This document shows positions 35,001 through 47,359 of a stretch of 64,000 nt of DNA, one piece after another; the stretch's first letter is position 1; each line of letters begins with the position of its first letter. Below the pieces are notes generated by a model, which saw only the letters and a program-made list of their open reading frames with translations, was not told where the DNA came from and did no database searches. This DNA comes from Lagopus muta (lineage: Eukaryota > Chordata > Aves > Galliformes > Phasianidae): positions 5,022,001-5,086,000 of the forward strand of contig NC_064443.1 of assembly GCF_023343835.1 (NCBI RefSeq), read 5' to 3'. The position numbers and the translations under genes are program-made.

Positions 35001-38000
35001 CCTTAAAGATGATGTATTCCAAGCCCCCTGCTATGGGTAGGACTGCCAGCCACTAGATGAGGCTGCCCAGGATCCCACCCAACCTGGCCTTGAATGCCTC
35101 CAGCAGTAGGGCATCTCTGAGCAAAAAATGTCTTCTCAATGTCTAATGTCTAAATCTCCCCTTTTAGTTTGAAGCCATTCCCCCTTGTCCTGTCATTATC
35201 AGACTTTGTAGGAAGTTGGTCCCACTCCTGATCGTAAGCTCCCCTCTGGAAGGCCACAGTGAGGTCTCCCCAGAATCTTCTCCAATCTAAACAAGCCCAG
35301 CTCCATCAACCTTTCATCACAGGAGATAGAGGTGCTCCAGCCCATTGATCATCTTCAGTGCTCTCCTCCAGACACACCTCCAGCAGTTCCACATCCCTCC
35401 AGTACAGGGAGTCCCAGGCTTGGACACAGCATGGAGCCTCATGAGGGCAGAGTAGAGGGGGATGATCATCTCCCTCTCCCTGCTGACACCCCTCTGTGGA
35501 TACTGTTGGCCTCTGAACAGTGAGAGCACACAGCTGGCTCACATCCAGCTTTTTGTCCATCAGGACCCCCCCCAAGTCTTCTTTGTAGGGCTCTTCTCAA
35601 GGAGTTCTTTTCCCATTCTGTATACATATCTGGGATTGCCTCAACCCAAGTGCAACTTGGAAATCAAGATGGTAATCACATGCAGTTTGTATTTTGACAT
35701 TCCATTAGAACCCAACCTGCCACATCCCCACGTGGCTCTGTGTGACATGGTCTGCTTTTTAGCCCATGGCTCACAGAAGCCTGTCCCAAGATAGCTGGCT
35801 CATTTAATCCACTGGACAGTATCTCAAACTGCAAACAGAAATCTTAAAGAAAGTACAAGAAAAGAAACAGACTCGTTGGCACAGAGAGTGTACTTGTTCT
35901 TCCTCTCTGGAAGTGGTAAATCTCTGCAAATCTGCGATACCACATACTGGGGATTCTTACACTACCAGTTCTTTATGTTTTGTTACTACAGAGAAAGTTT
36001 CAGTTACCAGGACCATCTGTGAATAGCTTCTTTCTCAGGCACTAGCCTCTCTTTATGTATGATGAGGGAGGTGGTGGAATCACCGACCCTGGGGGTGTTC
36101 AAGGAAAGACTGGATGTTGTGTTGAGGGACATGGTTTAGTAGGAGCTATTGGGAGTAGGTGAACGGTTGGACTGGGTGATCTTTTAGGTCTTTTCCAACC
36201 TTAGTGATTCTATGATTCTATGATTCTATGATGCTTAGTCAGCTTCAGTAGCTGCTGAAGCACTGGTGTATGAGATGTCATTTGAGACATTTGAAAGAAT
36301 ACAGCTTTAAGATGAAAGTCTTGTTTGAGTTAGGAAAAAAAAAACATTATCTGCAGATCCTTCAACTTTACTCCCCCAACACGTTTCTTTTCCCCTATTC
36401 AACAAAAATGCATCTAAAGGAAATCAGACTTAAAATCCTTGGGCTCCAGCTATTTCAGGCACATGTAATAGTAGTGAAAACATTCAAGGTTTGACACAGA
36501 AAGGAACACTAACACAATTAACTTGAAAATGTTTGAATCTCAAAATAAGTGTCTGATTCATACTCACTCAGCTGTGTTGAAATACTATCCTTAGCCCAAC
36601 TAAAAATGAAGCAAAGGCCACTGGGGATGTGGAGGAGGTAGTGTCCAAATGCTCCTTGGGACTTTTTTGGACACGCTGTTGCTCTGAAAGGACTTCTGAA
36701 GATGATCCAGTTAAAAAAATGGATTTTTCTCATTTGTGCACCGTTTGCTGAACACAAAACAAGCCTTCTCATTCCTTAGGAAGATTCTGCCTTGAGTAGC
36801 ATAAATCCACAATGAAGTTGGAGCTGCACAGGGACATCGCCTGGCATGCACTGTAAGGGTCTGAACAATCAAACTTTATTTTAAACACATCTTGGATGCT
36901 TCTTAATTTGAGGAACCCCAATTAACAACTTATGTGAAACACTTTTAAGCAAGTGTGTCTCACACGACTGGCACAATGAGAAGTTGCACTTGTGGAGAAC
37001 ATGCGCAGGCTTGTTTGCCAACACCTTAGGATGTGACCTGTTCGGACAGCTGAAGAGCTCTTCCTAGAATCAGTAAAACCTCCAGCACAACCACACCTGT
37101 ACAACGGGTCAGACACACACACCTGACACTGAATTTAACTACTAGAGAAGGGAGCTCACAACAGTGTAAAATAATGCCTCCTTATTTTCTTTTTCCTATG
37201 AAACGCAGAGCAAACCTTTCTACATTAGATGGTCTGCTCTGAAATCTCAATCCAACTGGAAAAGCCTGACTGAAATTTAACCTTTGCATATAATTCACAC
37301 CTTAACAGAGCAAACAAAAAAAAAAAACAGAACTCCAAGCAATGTTTTCATATTCTAGCTGCGGCCCTGGCTCGGCAGCTAACAAAAACACTTACAAGGT
37401 AAATCAGCAGCAATATTGGATCAATTTGCCTAAATTTGTGTTTAGAATAAGATTCTTCAGCCTGTGCACCCCTGAATTTTTCTAAGCAGAAGTACAGGAC
37501 AATCTTAAGCAAAAGGAAGCCTCAAGAGGCCTACATTTTCTTGTCTTCTGTGAAGTACCGAGAAATAATCCACAGGTTTTGCTACAGACTGGCAACTAAC
37601 GCAGGGATACTCAAGCCTAAGTACTGCCAACATGGAAGAGCACACTTAGGGAGTTAGCTTTATTTCCAGGGCTAGTCGTCTCCTAGTCCTGAAGTCCCTA
37701 GCTGAGACCCCTGGCACCAGTAACAGATACGTGTGTCGATCTGTGTGGCATCTAAAGTCAGCCTAGTTTCAGTGTGAGAGGAGAAACCTCTCTACTAGCT
37801 GCTCACTTCCTGGAAAGTGCAGAAGAGCACAAGCTGAGCATCTGTGTTTCCTGTTCAGCAGCTAACTTCATATGTCATAGGAAAAGGTGGAACACCACAA
37901 AGAAGAGATATCTTTGCTAGGTCTTGGACTTCTCATCTTTTTGTAAAAGGTGAGCCGTCATTTCTTCCATTTTCTAGAACTTTATCTGCTTAATATTCTG

Positions 38001-39251
38001 CTCACCACAATTAATTTGTAAGAAAAAAACAACAGAGAACTTTCACCCCTACTTTGTTAAACACAGAGCAAAATTCAACTGCAATTATCATATTTCTTTC
38101 CATGTTTCATTTCAAAAGCTTTACAGTTTTACGGTCATTTTCTGGGCAATGACTGAATTTGTTCTTTTTAGTCCCATTGGGAGTAAGCAGAGATAGCTGT
38201 ATGTCCTCATTCCAGAGGGGAACAGCACAGGTTTTTGTACCGCAGCCCCCCACAAGTTGCTGTGTGCTTCAGCCTCTCTTTCCTACTGCCTGACAGCACT
38301 CCTGCACCCAGAGGTCACGTCTGTTGTACGGAGTTTGTGCCACGGAATAAGGATAACTTCACTGGGTATAAATCGGGTCTACCCAAACAATTAGCTAATT
38401 TTCTATAGCACGAGAGGAGCAGAAGTCAAATTTAGGGTTGGGTTTTTTTGTTTGGATTTGAGAACTATAGAAGCTGCACTTTCTAGCACACTCCATTAAC
38501 AGTGCCTTAAGACAACTTTTAAATATATCTAATTTAAAAAGCGTTGCCCGCCTCCTCGGAGGCTGCCAGCTCCAAATCCCGTTCTGCAAATAGAACACCG
38601 CAGCCGAGGTTCGTTCTGGTTTGTAAACAAACCACCGCCGGCCGCCCAGCTGGAAAGAGCGGCACCGCTGTTAAAGTACAACCCAGCAGAGCGTCCCGGG
38701 GCGCGGGTTTGCAGCTGGGCTTCTCCCAGCCGGGAGCCGAGTGGTTACACAGCTGGTCCCACGGCAGTTAGATAAGTTAATATATAGGCTCGGTTCAGCC
38801 TAGTGCCCGAGGCCGTTTGGGAAGGAGGCACCGGAGCTGCGCAGCCCTTCCTCCAAGCACGGCAGCACCGCAGGGATGGATAAGTACGCAGAGGGCTGGG
38901 GAAGCCGGCAGCGGGCCGGGCAGCCCTTCGGCAGCCGAGGGCTGTGCCGTGCCGAGCCGGCCGCAGTTCCCCCCGCAGTTCTTCCCGCCGGGCCGGCACC
39001 GCAGCACGGGGTAGCGGCCGTCCCTCGGCCTCGCCGCTCACCTTCACCCGCTTGCCCTGGATCTCCAGGCTCTTCATGGTGAAGTCCACGCCGATGGTGC
39101 TGCCCTGGCGCTCCGCGAAGGCCCCTGTTTTGAAGCGCTGTACGAGGCAGGTCTTGCCCACGCTGGCGTCCCCGATGAGCACCAGCTTGAAGAGGAAGTC
39201 GTAGCTCTCCTCGGGGTCGGGGCCGGACCCCGGCGCCGCCGGGCCGGGCAT
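27945..39251 (-). CDS. RAB43: RAB43 small GTPase
   Basis: Three minus-strand coding exons join to 215 residues (human 212): 39251-39042 (70 codons), 29350-29167 and 28198-27945 (TGA). RAB43 is a membrane-associated GTPase of ER-Golgi and Golgi-to-surface traffic. All G motifs are present: P-loop GDASVGKT (27-34), switch I STIGVDF with T52, WDTAGQE (74-80), NKSD (133-136) and ETSAK (163-167). The protein ends in WGCGC, the dual geranylgeranylation signal. The segments [20 protein letters not shown] and [15 protein letters not shown] match RAB43 specifically. The splice sites are gtgagc/ttatttag and gtgagt/atttccag, with phases in register. Intron 1 is 9.7 kb. The start codon lies in a CpG island and no upstream alternative is needed. 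The gene runs opposite to ISY1 and HDHD5. Confidence 0.97.
28285..28425 (+). mobile_element. CR1 LINE 3' end in RAB43 intron 2
   Basis: Diverged CR1 3' end in plus orientation: ttggagattttcaaaattta, then 'ggttggactaggtcatctcc' and 'gacccttccaactt'. It lies in intron 2 of RAB43, antisense to the gene. Confidence 0.8.
28426..29166 (-). other. RAB43 intron 2, remainder
   Basis: No exon or RNA gene seen. It contains an A/G-rich simple stretch at about 29000-29030. The open frames on both strands near 28515-28757 carry no recognisable domain. Confidence 0.6.
30428..30560 (+). mobile_element. CR1 LINE 3' end, sense
   Basis: Contains 'gttggaccagatgatcttgt', 'aggtcctttccaaccttgtg' and the terminal tandem octamer attctatgattctatg. 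A 5'-truncated, relatively recent CR1 copy. Confidence 0.9.
31111..31415 (-). mobile_element. CR1 LINE fragment, antisense
   Basis: Starts with the reverse-complement terminus (atagaatcacagaatcgtgg) followed by 'aagttgggacagatttgaag'. It then continues into sequence like the internal CR1 region 'gatcagcctgtagttgtc' and 'gtgacatcaggaagctctta'. The parts between are missing, so it is another internally rearranged copy. Confidence 0.75.
32006..32145 (+). mobile_element. CR1 LINE 3' end, sense, diverged
   Basis: 'ctggagattttcaagaccag', 'ccctgaacaacctgctatgt' and the terminus 'tcttgattctatgc' identify an old 3' end of CR1. Confidence 0.8.
34978..35670 (-). mobile_element. CR1 LINE, antisense, about 0.7 kb
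   Basis: The longest CR1 copy here. It runs from 'agaatggcttaggttggagg' through 'aacctggccttgaatgcctc', 'ccattcccccttgtcctgtc', 'gaggtctccccagaatcttc', 'ggtgctccagcccattgatc' and 'gagggcagagtagaggggga' to 'gggattgcctcaacccaag'. The order of these blocks matches a continuous antisense CR1. The open frames at 35306-35794 on both strands come from this element. Confidence 0.92.
36070..36232 (+). mobile_element. CR1 LINE 3' end, sense
   Basis: 'ggtgttcaaggaaagactgg', 'ggttggactgggtgatcttt' and 'ccaaccttagtgattctatg' with three terminal attctatg units. Probably one of the younger copies. Confidence 0.92.
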
Positions 39252-39620
39252 GGCTCCGCCGCCCTCGGCCTTCCGCCCGCCGCCGCCGAGGGGAGCCGGG
39301 CTCTGCGCAGCGCCCGCCGCCCCCCGCCGCGCCGCCCGGCCCCGGCCTCAGCCTGGTCCCGCCCCACGCCCGCCTCCCTCCGCTCGCCGCCTCCGGCCAC
39401 GTCCGGCCGGGCCGCCGGCGGGGCGGCGTCGCTCCCGGCTCCTCCGCAGCCTCGTTTCGCTCGACGGCCTGTGGCCGCCCCCGAGCCGCTGCTGGGGCCT
39501 CGGTGGGACTTGGGTCGCGGTCCCACCGACGAGTGGCACGAAAACGTCAGCTGTCACGGGTAGCTGTGGGCTGCCGGTCGCTGCCGCTGGGGAAGCTACG
39601 CGTGCAAGTGTCCCCATTTG
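38540..39620 (-). promoter_or_regulatory. CpG-island promoter of RAB43
   Basis: Very GC-rich and CpG-dense DNA surrounds the RAB43 start codon at 39251, with runs such as ccgccgccgccgagggg just upstream and no TATA box. The open frames of 60-170 codons that pile up here on both strands reflect base composition. Transcription start is probably within 39260-39500 on the minus strand. Confidence 0.8.
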
Positions 39621-42600
39621 TTTGGAGTGACGTTTTCCTGATACGTTATTTCTGGCCCGTTTTACAGTTACATATACGCTGAAATAAGCAGGTGCAGTTG
39701 CACCATTAAGTCATCCGGGAAGTGCAGCCGATTTACTTCGTCTTGCTTTTCATTTTTCGGCCTGAGCTGGGGTGTGGTTTGTTTCCAGAGTTCCAGCCCA
39801 AGGCTCGGGGCGATGGTTTCTCCCTGCACGGTGCTGTGCCACTCATCTTTCAGTCTGTTAACATCATGCTAAGCATCTGACATGTGACACGTGTCTGTGC
39901 GGTTGTGTATCACCTTATAAATTGGCTGTGCACTAAGAGAAATTGTCTCAGCAATCTGGTGTTGTATTTTAACTGCTACCTAGCTTATCTGCAAAACAAG
40001 CTGCTGTTTAATAGATACTCCCTTTTAGATTATGTAATGAGTCAAGATGCTAATAAAAATCAGTTTTGCTAGTACTTTGATACAGTGCTTCTTGATACTC
40101 CGTTCTTTGTTTAAAAAAAAAAAAAAAAAAAAAGCCAAATTCTCTTCTCAGTTTGAATGGACAGAATTGGAGTATATTAATGGTAGCATTGCTGAATGAG
40201 AGGTGCATTTTTCTTAGATAGCTCTGCAGGACAGCTGGCCACAGCTAGCTCAGTCACAAAGCTAACATAGGCCAGCTTGGATTACTCTGAGTCAGTGGAT
40301 TTTGGGGTAGCTTCGTGGTTATTCCTTTTCAAGTTCCCGTTTGGCAATCCATAGTAACCTTCTAGTGTGAGCAGACATATGAGTACTTGGTTGGGCTTTG
40401 TTTCAGGTAGTCTGCAGCTGTGAATTCAACAGGCCACTGACTTCTAGTCTGTTGATCAGCCAGGACAAAGTGTTAGAAGAAGGAAGACATCACTCTCACA
40501 TTAATTAGCACTTCTTATGTTTTCAGTGTCTAAGCAAGGCACTTCAAAGTGTTTTGATTTAGGAAGATATATTCATAGAGATTTAATTCTTAGTATTTAG
40601 AATTAATTGTACAATCTCATTTTTGTGCAAACAATTATACTACCTCCACTGAGATAATTACATGACCAAGTATTCCTCTGTCTTTGCTATAGATCATACA
40701 TATTACATCGGCAGTCACTGTTGCTTGTCTTAATTAGCTTTTAGAATCAGTTAAAACAAAGAATTGCCCAAACACAGTCTTCTGACTTAATGTTTTCTGT
40801 TGCTATGCTTGTGTAGAAGATTTTTTGCTACTTCTCAAATTGTGAAAGCTGCAAATAGTGGTTTGAATGTTGAAACACTTGTCTTTGATCCCCAGGTTCT
40901 ACTGAGGATTAGCACCTATTGCATAGAAAGCTTAGGAGAAGCAAGGGTTTGAGTCAATTTCAATTTGTATCTGCCTGTGTACTTGAGAGTCATTCATCAG
41001 ACAAGAGCAGAATGATAGAAAAAAAGCACCAGAACATGGTGGGAGGATCCCCTAGGCTGGCCTTCCTCACAATCCTTTTCTCTCAGCTAACTCAGTTTAA
41101 GAAGTAGTCCAATTTCTCATGTCTAATAAAGAGGCTGAGTTGCAAAGCCTTTGTTACAGGTGCAAGATTGCTTGCACATTTCCACATTTGATAATGGAAT
41201 TTGGTTGGTGGTTATATTTCAGAGCAACTGCTTGAGATTTGAAGTTACAAAGCAAATTAATTAAGTTCTGACCCTTCTAATAAATGTATACAGTGACTTT
41301 ATATGAAATGCTGTGGAAGAAAACCCACAGAGGAATCCTAAAATATACTACACAGTCTTCTGAGGCACTGCTGCTGGTATTACAGACTATGCTCTATTAT
41401 AGAAATGAATTGTTCTGAGTTTTAGCTAGAATAATTTTGTAGTATTATATTATTTAGTAATTCATCCTAAACTGAAGGATATCCTGATGTAAGTAAATTT
41501 GTATCCAGTTTAGCAGCTCCTGATGTTTGCTAGTTTAAAATGCTATTAGATTTAATTTGTTAATGTTTGACAGCCTTTTTGAGAAGAAAAAAAGCAATTA
41601 TGAAATTTTTTTGAGTGTTTGATATTTACAGAAGAGAGGAGATTTTGTACGTGGATAGGATGGAGACCTTTTAATTCATTTGCAGAGGGCCAAGACAAAT
41701 ATTAATAAAGTTACCTTGAGGTCTCTCACCAGTACAGCAGGAGAATCAGTTGACAATACAGCCTCTGTTTTTCCAAATCTGTATGTTTGCACTGCATGAG
41801 AAATAATGAGGGAACTGCGTGTAGGTGGAGATGTTCTTTAATGTAATGGTAATAATCACAATAAATTGGGAAGCCCCAAAGTTTTAGAATGGTTTTGTCC
41901 TGGAGAGTCTTAAGCTTTGTTCCTCAAAACCACCGTGGTTCCTGCATTAGGAGGCACTAGGAAGACTCCTGGAGTCCTGAAGAGTGATGGACCATGTAGT
42001 GCTTGTGGCCTATTCTAAAGAATTGTTGTTTTTGCTTGGCATTCTCTTATCATTGTGGCAGTGAAGCTGTCAAGTGGTAAGGAAGTTGCTGACTTAGTAA
42101 ACAGGGAAGAATTTGGTGGCTGAAACTCCTCCAATGAAGAGTTTTTGCATTCTTCTTGTACGTTTGCAGAGCCTTATCTTGCTCTGAGAAAATGTTCAGA
42201 ATGTTCAGTGTCTCCTTCATCATCATCATATGCGATGTAACTTCTGTTATGTGTACCTCTTCGTCTTATGTGACGTGTTTGTTACCCAAGGCAAGTGCTG
42301 AGTTTATCAGCCAAGCTTCAGAGCAAGCTGGTAAAAAATAAAAAAAAGCCTTCATGTGGTTTTTGAACTTACTGTTTTGAGTATTAGAAGCCATAAGCTT
42401 TCACATGACTGTGTGATACTGGATCCGCATGATTGTGGATACTGGGTTAATTGCCATTTAAAATTCCAAATTCGTGTACATAGCTTAATCATCTGTATGA
42501 ATGCAGTGCAGATTCCCCTCTGTTAAGTTTCCAAAGGCTTTCATCTGTCTTAGTCACCCATCCATTTTCCTTGTCTGTTTTCAGGAGTGTAAGAGAGGAC

Positions 42601-43779
42601 GTTCCGCTTCAGAAACTTTTCCTGTTATCAGAACAGATTTCTTAAAACACAGCTGTTAATCACAGTTTCATACACCAAAGGGTTGCTGATGAAACTGAAA
42701 ACCTTGGTACCTCTCAGTCAGACTCGGCAAGTCACCACAGACCAGAGCCTAATTCCTGGCATCTGTGTGTGGTTCCTTGAGTTGACTGTTGACCTCTACC
42801 ATCATCACTGCAGACTGGAGGTGCCACTTCAGGACTGTAGGGCAAGGGGAATACTGAAATCCCTTTGAACAGTGTGTGTTCCCATTAGTATTCCCCCTTT
42901 TTTTTTCCAACTTCAACCCAAATCCCGTGGAACAGCAGTGTGTACATGTATAGACACTACCAGTTGGTCCACGTGTGCACATTCCCAAAATGTTGCTTGA
43001 TGTGCTCAGTAAACAAACAGCTGGAAATCTGCATGGTTCACTGACTTTGATTCTTCTAGGCGAGATTAATGTGGTGCATGTAAATTCACCAGACATCCTA
43101 ACAGCAGTGTTCTTGCAGTATCTGTATGTCTGTCTGTGACGTGTCAGAAGAGTTGGAGTTCTTGATGATAACTTTTGTCTTCCCTGGTACAGATTGCTGG
43201 GCAAGCTGAGGCTGTCCTGAGCAAATCCAACATGCTTCTGGCTCACAGCTGCAGCCCCAGGCTGACAGCTTGTCTTGTGTCTCTGTTTTAGTAGCTGTGC
43301 TGTCGGTATTTTTCCACCAATCACCACATGCTGTTTTCTTCAATTTCTTTGCTTTATTTACTTAATCTACATTTATTCCCTCTTTATTTTATTGTACTTT
43401 GATAGCATGATATTACAATGGTAAAGCGGTTATTCAAATTATGATTTGCATTTAAGCTCTTCAAGACTTTGGAGGATGGAAGAAAGAAAATGTGGGAAGC
43501 TTTAATGTAAAGATGGAGCTGTGACTTTGGGTTGTAGTAGCAGAAAACCTGAAGTGGGCCTAAAAGTTATTAACCAAAGTGTGTAAAATAAATTTTTATG
43601 TGTATTGCCCAACATCCAAAAGTATACAAACTTTAGGTTTCTGTCAAGAAAAGGAATTTTTTTTCTGTAACATCTGAAATTTCATTGCAGAAATTATATT
43701 AATGCTTTAGAAAGAGCAAACAGCAGCTTGTGGCTTGTTTGGAAAATCACTCTATATCAACCCGCTACTGAGATGCTGA

Positions 43780-43820
43780 TAGGAAAGGGCGGGGAGCTCC
43801 AGGGAGCCATTGGGTGGCGA
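43780..43820. promoter_or_regulatory. GC box plus inverted CCAAT box
   Basis: GGGCGGGG at 43787-43794 and ATTGG (inverted CCAAT) at 43809-43813 lie 15 bases apart in AT-rich surroundings. This spacing is seen in promoters, but no gene start is visible next to it. Weak evidence. Confidence 0.25.
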
Positions 43821-44249
43821 TGTTGATCCAGTTTCAGAGCCGCGTGAGTCTGAGCATGCTGTTAGGAAGTTAAAAGAACCACTTCAGGACTTCGGTTTGT
43901 GATTCATAAACAGCAATTGCTCTTTTTGTTCGGGCTCCAATAGAATAGAAATAGAATAGAACGAACGCTTGCTTCTAAGTGAGCTGACGGCAGCCTGTGG
44001 GGAGTAATTGCTGACATCTTCTGCTGCTTTGTACTGCTGCTGGCCTGAGTGGGTGGCAAGAGGCATTTTGTGCAGACCTGTCAGCAGGAGATTCCGTGCT
44101 CCTGCTCTGTGGTCAGCAGACACAAAATAGGAATCCTAGATGACTTTTTAGTATCAGAGGCAAAAACAGACAAACAAAAACTTTTGACTCCAAAGGACTT
44201 CTTTCATACCAAGGCCATTAAAGGATGGACTTGTGATTTTTTAATTTTT

Positions 44250-44280
44250 ATTGTTTGTTTGTTTGTTTGTTTGTTTGTTT
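44250..44280. repeat. (TTTG)n microsatellite
   Basis: Seven to eight uninterrupted gttt units. Confidence 0.95.
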
Positions 44281-47200
44281 CTGGTCTAAGATGAACTCTA
44301 AATGAGCCCTGAATTTCCTTAGCATTAGATAGTCTTGAGAGGAAAGAGGTATCCATCCACTTTTCCTACAGATTGTACCTGTACAGAACAGTGCAAGCAA
44401 CCTTTAACAGCTATGGATACTTGATGGCCAAACAGGAAACTCACACCTAAAGCTAAATTAAATTTGAATGAACTTCTGTCAGGTAGCTCAGATTTGTTGC
44501 CTCAAAGGAGCTTGCTGTGTCAGTGAGCAGCCATGTACCTGCTGAAGTGACATCAGTGCTGCTGCCCATGGGCATTGCTTGGATGCACCCAGAACCAGGG
44601 GAAGGCATGCTGAGAGGTCTGCCATGGAGCAGATTGCCCCAGGAAAGGAGTTTGGCACAAAAAGCAGCCACATGGCTGTTATGCAACTAAAGCAATTTGT
44701 TGTCATGCTCTTGTTACTGAGTGTAATCTAAATGCAATTGGTATTGATGGAATAGCAAAATATTTACATGGATTTTAGCAACAGACTAAGGGCTTTTGAA
44801 ACTGTTTTGTGTAGTGCTCTGAAGAAAGCAATACAATAAGCTTAAAGCAATAATTAGACAGGCGTTGTTAATTTTTTCAGTGTAGTCAGTTTTTCCTGTT
44901 GATGTAAAAAAAGGAAGTTGAGTTCTGTATAAGTGTAGTTGCAGACTCAGTTGTGGCATCAGTATTTGACAAATGAAATCAGACTTTCACTTGCAGAAGG
45001 CGGTATTTGAAACAATAAATTTATATTCTCAAAATACTGGCATCCTTAGAAAACAAGGGTAAAAAGATCAAATACACTGAATCCACAGCAAGTGGAATGA
45101 TTTTTTAAAAGCAGACACTTGTGCCAAGGCAGAGAGAAATGAGCTTGCTCTGTTTTAAAGCCACGTAGTTACATACAGAGCCCAGAAATGCTCAGCCCTT
45201 CCTGACACTGCAGCTGGTAGCTGTGGTGTTGCAGTTATCTGTTTGCCACCCCCACTCATTTTCCTTTTTAGTTCCTCCCTTCATGTACAGGGCACGCTGT
45301 GCTTTTACTCCCCTGGTTGCTCTGCACTTCCTGCGGTTTATCCTGAGGAGCTGAGGACCTGGCCAGGCTACTGCTGCCCAACTGGAAATGGCACTTCTGT
45401 TGTTGGTTTTTGGGGTTTTTTGGTCACATTCTGTCAAAATTTTGTTTTGCTTTCCTTGTTGCTTGCAATCGTGTAAATTAGCAGAAATGCTTTAATTCTT
45501 AAGTGCCAGGCTACCTCTGGTGAAGAAAACAGCATTTGTGGCTAACTTCAGAATACACTATCCAGGGTGGCTGCATTCAGAAGAAGGCGTTAGTGACACT
45601 AAGCAAAGCTGCCAAATCTAAAGAGCTGTGTAATGATATTACAATTTGACTCCATTAATGCACAGAGGCAGCTGTAATTGACACAGTGCATGTGTCTTTC
45701 AGCATACCCTGAGCTGAGATGTCATTTGTAGAGAGTGAGCTTTTTTGTTTTACATTACAGAGCTCCAATGCTGGCTGTTAGCATATTTGTTGAAATAAAT
45801 GCCTTCCATTAATAACACTGAGGCCTTAAGTGCAATAGTGAATAACACTGTGTGATGCATGTGTAACTCTAACATGAAGGTAGGGCACATCTGAGTTACT
45901 GAATTTATGGAAAAGAAAAATAAGAACAAAAATCCAACCAAAATAAGTGCATCAGAAACCAACTCAAGACAATGTGTGGGATGAGCTGTTGAAAAAAGTA
46001 AATAAAATAGGAAGTCTGCCATTCTCTTCAATAACATTTGCAGTAATTTGGGTGCAGGATGCAATTGTAAGGACAGAACAAAAGGATCTAGTTTGTAAGC
46101 TTCCCTTTCTATTTATTTACTTAAAAATAAGCAGCTATTTTGCAAAATATGCTGAACATTTATTACTGTTGAACAAAATCCAAACAGCAGCAAAATTTCC
46201 TGATCATGAACTCCAGCAATTCATCTGTAACAAACCTAAGGGTAGACAGAAATAATGCATTGAACTAAACAGAAGTTGTTCAGGTTGAACAGCAACGTTC
46301 TTCAATGTTAAGAAAATATTAAGCATTTCAAGAAAAATTATGACCAATTGGCCATTCTTTTTAATAAATGAAGCCCACATATATGTGCCCTGTTAATTGA
46401 ATTGCAGTATGCACAAATCTACTCTGCATGTTACAGTGAACTGTGTAAAAATATTTGTTATTCATGCTCCATAATTCTGCACATGACCACTTGTCTTGCT
46501 AAACATCAAAAAACCCAAAACCTTTTAAGTGCAATTAATCCCCACAGTCACGTCTGTGCCACCAAAGATTGCATCCACCTTTTTAAAGCACTGCACTTGC
46601 TGTAAGTTCTAGGAGAATGTGCAACATTTATTACTGGTTTGCATTTTTGCAGGCATAATATACTAATGCTTTCACAGTAGATTCTGTGATCCTTACAAAC
46701 TCCTTTGGGAATACTTCCTGCTTTTTTTTTTTTAAGTAGCTGACATTGTATTCTCTTGTCTTTGCATATTGTTAGCATCTGAAGTATTATTTATAGCCAT
46801 TTTGTGGAGTACATGGCTTAAGCAGGATACCGTGGCCTTGCTGATAAACACATGAATGTTGCTTGTGAGCCTTTACTTAGTGGTTCCAGCTTTCCTCTAT
46901 TCAGACTTTTTTCAGATAAAAGCCGAATGGTTCACAGGTGATAAACACAATTCTGTTATAGTGGAAAGTGAAATCGTCAGAGAGGAAATCATCAAAGAAG
47001 AAATTCCCCCTTCTTTCAACTTATGAGGCCTGAAAAACATTTCCTCAAACTGCCATTTTTTTCTGTATCCTGTGTGTTGACGCAAGCAAAGAAGTTTGCT
47101 AAGTGCTCATTCGATATGTTTATACAAGTAAAGCTCTACAGTAGGGCATGTTACTCTTTTATCTATAGTAGCAAACTTTCAAGTTGACTGGATTCCAGTG

Positions 47201-47359
47201 CTTTATGACTTCAGTTATAACTTCGTCCATTCACCTGCATTGATTGTTGTTTTGGTGTAGGTCCAGGGCTATATTCATTCAAATTCATTTAGTTTCATTG
47301 CTTGTTTTTATGACAAAAAATGCTTATCTAGCTTTGTAGACACAAGGGAGCTTTTAGTA

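Larger units (their letters stand above)
29351..39041 (-). other. RAB43 intron 1
   Basis: Large first intron in a common RAB43 position, between codons 70 and 71. It carries five CR1 fragments, listed separately, in alternating orientation. No nested exon was recognised; the open frames at 32458-32748, 33730-33987 and 34000-34348 have no recognisable motif. The last 500 bases (from 38540) are CpG-rich promoter DNA. Confidence 0.75.
39621..47350. other. RAB43-GP9 intergenic DNA
   Basis: I recognise no gene in this 7.7 kb. It contains a 21-base A run (40113-40133), the TTTG repeat at 44250-44280 and a small promoter-like patch at 43787-43813. A 192-codon minus-strand open frame at 42749-43327 has no recognisable motif. 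AT-rich stretches such as 45640-45720 are compatible with conserved noncoding DNA, but that needs alignment. Confidence 0.5.

Noticed and set aside
35306-35794. Frames of 63-110 codons on both strands
   Set aside because: All lie over the antisense CR1 copy at 34978-35670.
38745-39630. Frames of 65-168 codons around the RAB43 start
   Set aside because: CpG-island composition. The RAB43 frame itself is real only to 39042, after which it runs into the intron.
42749-43327. 192-codon minus-strand frame in the RAB43-GP9 gap
   Set aside because: No domain, signal peptide or family resemblance, and no supporting splice or promoter context. Worth a database search but not called.
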